Assembly: GCA_002753135.1 (NCBI GenBank)
Contig: PDZV01000030.1
Coordinates: 1-44,925 of the forward strand
Origin: Magnetococcales bacterium WMHbinv6
GTDB taxonomy: Bacteria; Pseudomonadota; Magnetococcia; Magnetococcales; Magnetaquicoccaceae
Direction: 5' to 3'
Length of the DNA stretch: 44,925 nucleotides
A model generated the notes under the pieces. That model searched no databases. It saw only the letters and a program-made list of their open reading frames with translations, and was not told the origin of the DNA. Positions 40,293-44,925 of this stretch are shown here, in pieces. The translations under genes were made by a program, and so were the position numbers. Numbering within the stretch: the stretch's first letter is position 1; each line of letters begins with the position of its first letter.

Positions 40293-41230
40293 TGGCACTC
40301 CTTCCGAAACCCCACTCTCCCACGGTGGAGGCGATCCTTACCGCCTACGAGGCGGACGCCGGGAGCGGATTTCGTCCCCATCTGGGTGCATCCTTGATCG
40401 GCAAGGAGTGCGAACGCTCCTTGTGGCTTGATTTCCGCTGGACCGTCCGTGCCAGTTTCGGTGGCCGCATGCTGCGACTCTTCGAAACCGGCCAACTGGA
40501 GGAAACCCGCCTCATCCGCAACCTGCGCCGTATCGGTGTCACCGTCCTGGATGTGGATCCCCACACCGGTCGGCAATGGCGGGTGGAATCGTGCAACGGC
40601 CATTTCGGCGGCTCCCTGGATGCCGCCGCCGTGGGGGTGCCCGAAGCTCCCAAAACCTGGCATGTCTGCGAATTCAAGACCCACAATGCTGCCTCCTTTG
40701 CCGAACTGCGCAAGGAGGGGGTGAAAAAGTCTAAACCGCAGCACTATGCCCAGATGCAAATCTACATGCACCTGACTGGCATGAGCAGAGCCTTGTATCT
40801 GGCAGTCAACAAGGACACGGACCACCTTTACAGCGAACGTCTCCATGCCGACGAGGCCGATGGGTTGAGGCTGATCGCCAAAGCCGAACGGATTATTCGT
40901 GCCGACCGGCCACCGGCAAGGATCAGCTCCGACCCTTCCTGGTACCAGTGCCGCATGTGCCATCACTACCCCCTTTGTCACGAGGATTTCCCCGCGCAGC
41001 GCAATTGCCGCACCTGCCTGCACGCCACCCCGGCGGAAATTGGTCTGTGGCTTTGTGCGCCAGCCGAACGGCTGATGGCAATCGACGCCCAGAAAGAAGG
41101 GTGTAGCAGACATCTCTTCATTCCCGATCTGGTGGACGGGGAACAGATCGATGCTGACCCTGCTGCAGGCTGGGTGGAATACCGCTTGCCGGACGGCTCT
41201 CTCTGGCGGGATGGAGGTGCCGCATGCTGA
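40292..41230 (+). CDS. PD-(D/E)XK nuclease of Cas4/RecB type with Fe-S cysteines
   Basis: A 312-residue nuclease. The catalytic core has D110 (GGSLDAA), E127 and K129 (WHVCEFKTH) and Q156 (HYAQMQIYMHL). A single early cysteine C40 (IGKECERSLW) plus C220, C223 and C229 (CRMCHHYPLC) reproduce the four [4Fe-4S] ligands of Cas4 and AddB. An extra pair C239 and C242 follows. It is expected to resect DNA ends (5'-3') during recombination. It starts within the stop of the upstream gene and its end overlaps the helicase start by 7 bases. Confidence 0.85.
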   Translation: MALLPKPHSPTVEAILTAYEADAGSGFRPHLGASLIGKECERSLWLDFRWTVRASFGGRMLRLFETGQLEETRLIRNLRRIGVTVLDVDPHTGRQWRVESCNGHFGGSLDAAAVGVPEAPKTWHVCEFKTHNAASFAELRKEGVKKSKPQHYAQMQIYMHLTGMSRALYLAVNKDTDHLYSERLHADEADGLRLIAKAERIIRADRPPARISSDPSWYQCRMCHHYPLCHEDFPAQRNCRTCLHATPAEIGLWLCAPAERLMAIDAQKEGCSRHLFIPDLVDGEQIDADPAAGWVEYRLPDGSLWRDGGAAC

Positions 41231-42819
41231 CCCTGCGACCTTACCAGCGAGAATCGATCAACGCCATCTACCACTATTTCGAGAGCAACGCCGGCAACCC
41301 CCTGGTGATCATCCCAACCGCCGGGGGCAAATCGCTGGTGATGGCCACCTTCATCCAGGAGGCAATCCAGTTCTATCCGGATACGCGCATCCTGGTGGTA
41401 ACCCACGTCCGCGAGTTGATCAGCCAGAATTTTTCCGAGTTGATCAACCTCTGGCCGGAGGCTCCGGCAGGCATCTACAGTGCCGGGTTGAACCAGCGGG
41501 ATACCGAGGCCCAGGTGCTCTTTTGTGGCATTCAGTCGGTTCACAAACGGGCGTATGACATTCAGCGGGCCGATCTGGTGATGGTCGATGAGGCTCATCT
41601 TATCCCGCGCAAGTCGGACACCATGTACCAGCGTTTCCTGGGCGATCTGCAACATATCAACCCCCATCTCAAAATCATTGGCCTGACTGCCACGCCCTAC
41701 CGGCTGGACAGCGGACTGCTGCATGAGGGTGAAAACGCCTTGTTCGATGATATCGCCTTTGAGGTGTCGGTGCGAGATCTGGTGGATCAGGGATTTCTCT
41801 CTCCTTTGATCAGCAAACGGACCGATACCCAGTTGGATGTCTCCGGAGTTGGTTCACGGGGCGGCGAATTCATCCCCGGCCAACTGGAAGCGGCGGTGGA
41901 CCTGGATCCGATCACCCAGGCGGCGGTGGAGGAAATTCTGCGCCTTGGCTGCGACCGTCGCTCCTGGTTGTTGTTTTGTTCAGGCGTTTCCCATGCCAGT
42001 CATGTGCGGGATGCGGTTCTGGAACGAGGTATCTCCTGTGCCTGCATCTTTGGCGACACCCCCAAGGGCGAACGGGATCAGATCGTGGCCGCTTTCAAAC
42101 GGGGGGAGATTCGGGCTCTGGCCTCCATGGGGGTGTTGACCACCGGTTTCAACGCGCCGGCAGTGGATCTCATTGCCATGCTGCGTCCCACCAAGTCTAC
42201 CGGCCTGTACGTCCAGATTGCTGGACGAGGCATGCGTCTGGCCCCTGGCAAAACAGACTGCCTCGTGCTGGATTTTGCCGGCAATGTCCAGCGACACGGC
42301 CCCATCGACAAGGTCAAACCCAAAAAACCGGGTGAAGGGGATGGAGAGGCTCCCAGCAAGGTTTGTCCAGAGTGCCATACCATCAACCATGCAGCGGTAC
42401 GGCACTGTATCCAGTGCCACCATGAATTTCCCCCGGTGGTGAGCGAGCAGTTGGAAGCAACGGCCACCACCCAGGTGATTCTCACCGCCAGCAGGGCGGA
42501 ATGGGTAAAAGTATACGATATCGCCTACCAAAGGCACCAGAAGGAGGGCAAAAAACCCTCTTTGCGGGTGGAATACCTCTGTGGCTGCAACTGGCATCGG
42601 GAGTGGGTCTGCTTCGAGCATACCGGCTACCCGCGCCAAAAGGCGGCTGCCTGGTGGGCGCGACACGCGCCGATGGGCCTGCGTCTGCCGGATACGGTCT
42701 CCGAGGCCCTGACTCTGGTCAACCAACTGCGCATTCCGGACGAAATTGCCGTCCGCGCCAATGACCGTTTCGTAGAGGTGGTGGGCGCACGTTTCGGTGA
42801 GGAGATAAACCATGATTGA
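41224..42819 (+). CDS. DEAH-box (SF2) helicase with zinc-ribbon
   Basis: A 531-residue SF2 helicase. Motifs: RPYQRESI (Q-like), Walker A PTAGGKS (31-37), DEAH (122-125), LTATPYRLD (motif III), TTGFNAPAVDLI (motif V) and QIAGRGMR (motif VI). After the helicase core comes a zinc ribbon CPECHTINHAAVRHCIQCHHEF and a C-terminal domain (EYLCGCNWHREWVCFEHTGYPRQKAAAWW). It belongs to the UvsW/SSL2-like family of phage helicases that process replication and recombination intermediates. Its partner is the Cas4-like nuclease just upstream. Confidence 0.9.
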   Translation: MLTLRPYQRESINAIYHYFESNAGNPLVIIPTAGGKSLVMATFIQEAIQFYPDTRILVVTHVRELISQNFSELINLWPEAPAGIYSAGLNQRDTEAQVLFCGIQSVHKRAYDIQRADLVMVDEAHLIPRKSDTMYQRFLGDLQHINPHLKIIGLTATPYRLDSGLLHEGENALFDDIAFEVSVRDLVDQGFLSPLISKRTDTQLDVSGVGSRGGEFIPGQLEAAVDLDPITQAAVEEILRLGCDRRSWLLFCSGVSHASHVRDAVLERGISCACIFGDTPKGERDQIVAAFKRGEIRALASMGVLTTGFNAPAVDLIAMLRPTKSTGLYVQIAGRGMRLAPGKTDCLVLDFAGNVQRHGPIDKVKPKKPGEGDGEAPSKVCPECHTINHAAVRHCIQCHHEFPPVVSEQLEATATTQVILTASRAEWVKVYDIAYQRHQKEGKKPSLRVEYLCGCNWHREWVCFEHTGYPRQKAAAWWARHAPMGLRLPDTVSEALTLVNQLRIPDEIAVRANDRFVEVVGARFGEEINHD

Positions 42820-43018
42820 TCCGACCGAACGTGAACTGGCGGCCATCACTGCCGCAAGTCCTGTGGCCGGGGAGTACATCGAGAGCCTGGGAAAAACCGA
42901 TTTGCTCCATTTTTCGGTGCAGGAGTTTCTCACCCTGATCCAGGTGATCGTGTCGGCCTATCTGGAGGCCAAGGCCGGATTTGACATCAACAATACCTGG
43001 GATGACGTCCCGTTTTGA
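42812..43018 (+). CDS. Small protein with SSB-like C-terminal tip
   Basis: A 68-residue protein that overlaps the helicase stop by 8 bases. It resembles the DUF6511-type small phage/island proteins (ERELAAITAASPVAGEYIESLGKTDLLHFSVQEFLTLI). It ends in NNTWDDVPF, close to the DDDIPF tip by which bacterial SSB recruits RecQ, PriA, ExoI and other partners. The family number is from memory. The tip suggests a role in docking host replication proteins. Confidence 0.65.
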   Translation: MIDPTERELAAITAASPVAGEYIESLGKTDLLHFSVQEFLTLIQVIVSAYLEAKAGFDINNTWDDVPF

Positions 43019-43029
43019 AGGAGCCATTC

Positions 43030-44925
43030 ATGGGCGAAAATTTTATGACCCTGTACGGTGACCGGTTGCAGACCGGCGGCTTTCCATTCCTGCCCATCGT
43101 GCCCGGCGAAAAATATCCTGGCCGCTTCGAGCGTGGCAAATGGCTGCCCTACAAAGGCTGGACCAGACATGCCAGTCGCACCACCACGGTGCATGAGTTG
43201 GCCATCTGGAAACAGTGGCCGGATGCGGGGATCGGCATCCCGGGCGGTATGGTAGCCGGGGTGGACATCGATATTGCCGACGATGCCGACCTCGCTGAGC
43301 GTCTCCAATCCCTGGCTTTCGAACTGCTGGGTGAGACCCCGGCGGTACGGATCGGCCAAGCCCCCAAGCGGATGCTGGTCTACCGCACGGCGGTTCCGTT
43401 CAAGGGGATCAAGGCGCATCCCCTGGAGGTACTCTGCCAGGGGCAGCAGTTTGTTTTGTACGCCATCCATCCCGGCACCGGCAGACCTTACGAATGGCCG
43501 GTCTCTTCCCTGGCCGATCTGACCTTGGCGGATTTGCCGGTCATCACTGAGGCACAGGCGCACGCCTTCATTGAGCAGGGATTGGCACTCCTGCCGGAGG
43601 GGATGCGTCCGGTACGACTGGAGCACAATCATCCGGCAATGCCGACGAGCCTACCAGTTGTGCATCCTGCCGCCCACACGCAGGAGGGGACTCCCGAAGC
43701 GATCCAGGATGCCCTGCGCCATATCATCAACGCTGATCTGCCCTACGATGAGTGGGTGCGTGTCGGCATGGCGATCAAGGGTGCGCTGGGTGATGCGGGT
43801 GTGAGCCTGTTCGCCGACTGGTCTGCCTCGTCCGCCAAAAACGTCTCTGACACCACGGCCCGTGCCTGGGCCAGCTTTCGTCCCACGGTTATCGGTGCCG
43901 GAACCATCTACCATCTGGCGCAAAAGTTTGGCTGGAAGCCGGATGCCGCCATTACCCTGAACCCGGCCAACAAGCATTCCGGCCCGCATCCGGCAGAGGA
44001 ACTGTTGCGTAGGATGCCGCACGTCACGACTCATCTCCCGGCAGAAGAGGCACCGCCGTTTCTGGAAGGGCCGGAGTGGAACATTACCGATGTCGATGGC
44101 GTGCTGGGCTGGCTGTTGGAGTACATGGTGACCACCGCCACCCGTCCTCAACCCATCCTCGCCGTGGGCAATACCCTGTGTGCTTTGGGTGCCTTGATGG
44201 GGCGGCGCTACCGTACCGAGACGGATATCCGCAGCAACCTTTACGTGGTGGGTATCGCCGACAGCGGTTCCGGTAAAAACCACAGCCGCGAAGTGATCAC
44301 CGATCTGCTGTTCCGGGCCGGGTTGAAAAAATTTCTGGGTGGCAACCGCATCGCGTCGGGTGCGGGTCTGTTGCGGGCAATCCACGAACATCCGGCCATC
44401 CTTTTCCAGCAGGATGAGTTTGGCATGTTCCTGCAGGCCGCTGCCGACCGCAAGCGCAGTCCGAAGCACATCACCGACATTCTGGACTTGATGACGGAGT
44501 TGTACTCCTCGTCTGCCACCGTATTTCTGGGACCTGAATACGCCGTGCCGGACAAAAAAGGCCGTCAGGATATCAACCAGCCCTGCCTGTGTCTCTACGG
44601 CACCACCACGCCCACCCTGTTCTGGTCGGCGTTGAAGAGCGCCAACGTCGCCGACGGTTCGCTGGCCCGCTTCCTGATTCTCAAGACTCAGGACGATTAT
44701 CCAGAGGCAAGTGGCACGGATGTGTTGGGCGAACCGCCAGAGGATCTGGTGGCTGCACTGGCAGCCATCGCCCGAAACGGCAGCGCCGGCGATGGCAATC
44801 TGGCAAACGCAACCACAGGCCCGGAGACTGCCGTGCATCCGCAGGTGGTGCCAATGTTGCCGGAAGCACGGGAGCGGTTCGCCGATCTGAACCGGCAGGT
44901 TACCCATCTTCTGCGCCGGACGAAA
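43030..44925 (+). CDS. PrimPol primase-helicase (3' end outside window)
   Basis: At least 632 residues, still open at the right edge, starting ATG 43030 with aaggag 6 bases upstream. Residues ~1-170 are a bifunctional primase/polymerase domain with the catalytic GVDIDIAD (D79, D81). Around residues 220-290 a PriCT_2-like domain is seen (DLPYDEWVRVGMAIKGALGD). The helicase domain starts near residue 345, with Walker A SGSGKN (~412-417) and ILFQQDEFG (~457). It would synthesise primers and unwind the element's DNA. It overlaps no other gene and is presumably the major replicase of this prophage-like region. Confidence 0.88.
   Translation, partial: MGENFMTLYGDRLQTGGFPFLPIVPGEKYPGRFERGKWLPYKGWTRHASRTTTVHELAIWKQWPDAGIGIPGGMVAGVDIDIADDADLAERLQSLAFELLGETPAVRIGQAPKRMLVYRTAVPFKGIKAHPLEVLCQGQQFVLYAIHPGTGRPYEWPVSSLADLTLADLPVITEAQAHAFIEQGLALLPEGMRPVRLEHNHPAMPTSLPVVHPAAHTQEGTPEAIQDALRHIINADLPYDEWVRVGMAIKGALGDAGVSLFADWSASSAKNVSDTTARAWASFRPTVIGAGTIYHLAQKFGWKPDAAITLNPANKHSGPHPAEELLRRMPHVTTHLPAEEAPPFLEGPEWNITDVDGVLGWLLEYMVTTATRPQPILAVGNTLCALGALMGRRYRTETDIRSNLYVVGIADSGSGKNHSREVITDLLFRAGLKKFLGGNRIASGAGLLRAIHEHPAILFQQDEFGMFLQAAADRKRSPKHITDILDLMTELYSSSATVFLGPEYAVPDKKGRQDINQPCLCLYGTTTPTLFWSALKSANVADGSLARFLILKTQDDYPEASGTDVLGEPPEDLVAALAAIARNGSAGDGNLANATTGPETAVHPQVVPMLPEARERFADLNRQVTHLLRRTK

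Noticed and set aside
43651-44907. A 418-codon open frame on the - strand at the right edge
   Set aside because: Antisense to the PrimPol-helicase frame, which carries catalytic and P-loop motifs and a good ribosome binding site.

Overview
The window is a chromosomal segment of a Gram-negative proteobacterium. The evidence is a lipopolysaccharide-export gene (lptD), surA and pdxA in the usual order, and a complete ISC iron-sulfur operon of proteobacterial type. The lineage cannot be fixed from sequence reading alone. A core block sits between two tRNA genes, and each tRNA gene has accessory, mobile DNA on its outer side.

Left accessory region (1-6306, + strand): the end of a tyrosine integrase, a RelB/RelE-type toxin-antitoxin pair, an unknown ORF, an AlpA/excisionase-like regulator, a primase-helicase whose 3' end carries iteron-like repeats, a TubC_N-like protein, and a terminase-small-subunit-like protein followed by a ribbon-helix-helix-like small protein. 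Integrase, AlpA, Pri-Rep and TerS without any capsid gene in view suggest a phage satellite (PICI-like) or a remnant prophage. It ends at a terminator close to the 3' side of tRNA-Lys(TTT).

Core block (6464-26757, almost all - strand). In transcription order: trpE-trpG-trpD-trpC-trpF-accD-folC, lptD-surA-pdxA, one small unknown gene, then cysE-iscR-(second cysteine desulfurase)-iscS-iscU-iscA-hscB-hscA-fdx-iscX, then tRNA-Lys. Many neighbours overlap by a few bases. Serine acetyltransferase supplies the cysteine precursor, two desulfurases mobilise sulfur, IscU/IscA/HscAB/Fdx assemble clusters, and IscR probably controls the unit through an IscR type-1-like box upstream of cysE. A divergent tRNA-Ala(GGC) with a near-consensus promoter and a terminator closes the block.

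Right accessory region (26815-44925): first, cassette-like cargo separated by similarly oriented repeats (core gaattcgggggacac): a TIR-domain gene interrupted by an intact IS21-family element (27379-29967, 5-bp target duplication), and an AT-rich membrane-protein gene. Next comes a four-gene DUF2924/serine-recombinase module (- strand). Then a LexA/S24-type repressor heads a three-gene operon with two unrecognised proteins. After that an iteron-bearing intergenic region precedes a prophage-like DNA-replication/recombination operon: excisionase-like HTH, Sak4-like AAA_24 ATPase, DUF669 protein, small coiled protein, Cas4/RecB-like nuclease, DEAH helicase, a small protein with an SSB-like C-terminal tip, and a PrimPol-helicase that runs off the window.

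The strongest candidates for undescribed biology are the satellite-like element with its putative origin, the repeat-separated TIR/membrane-protein cassettes, the LexA-headed operon of unknown function, and the second iteron/AT-rich region.
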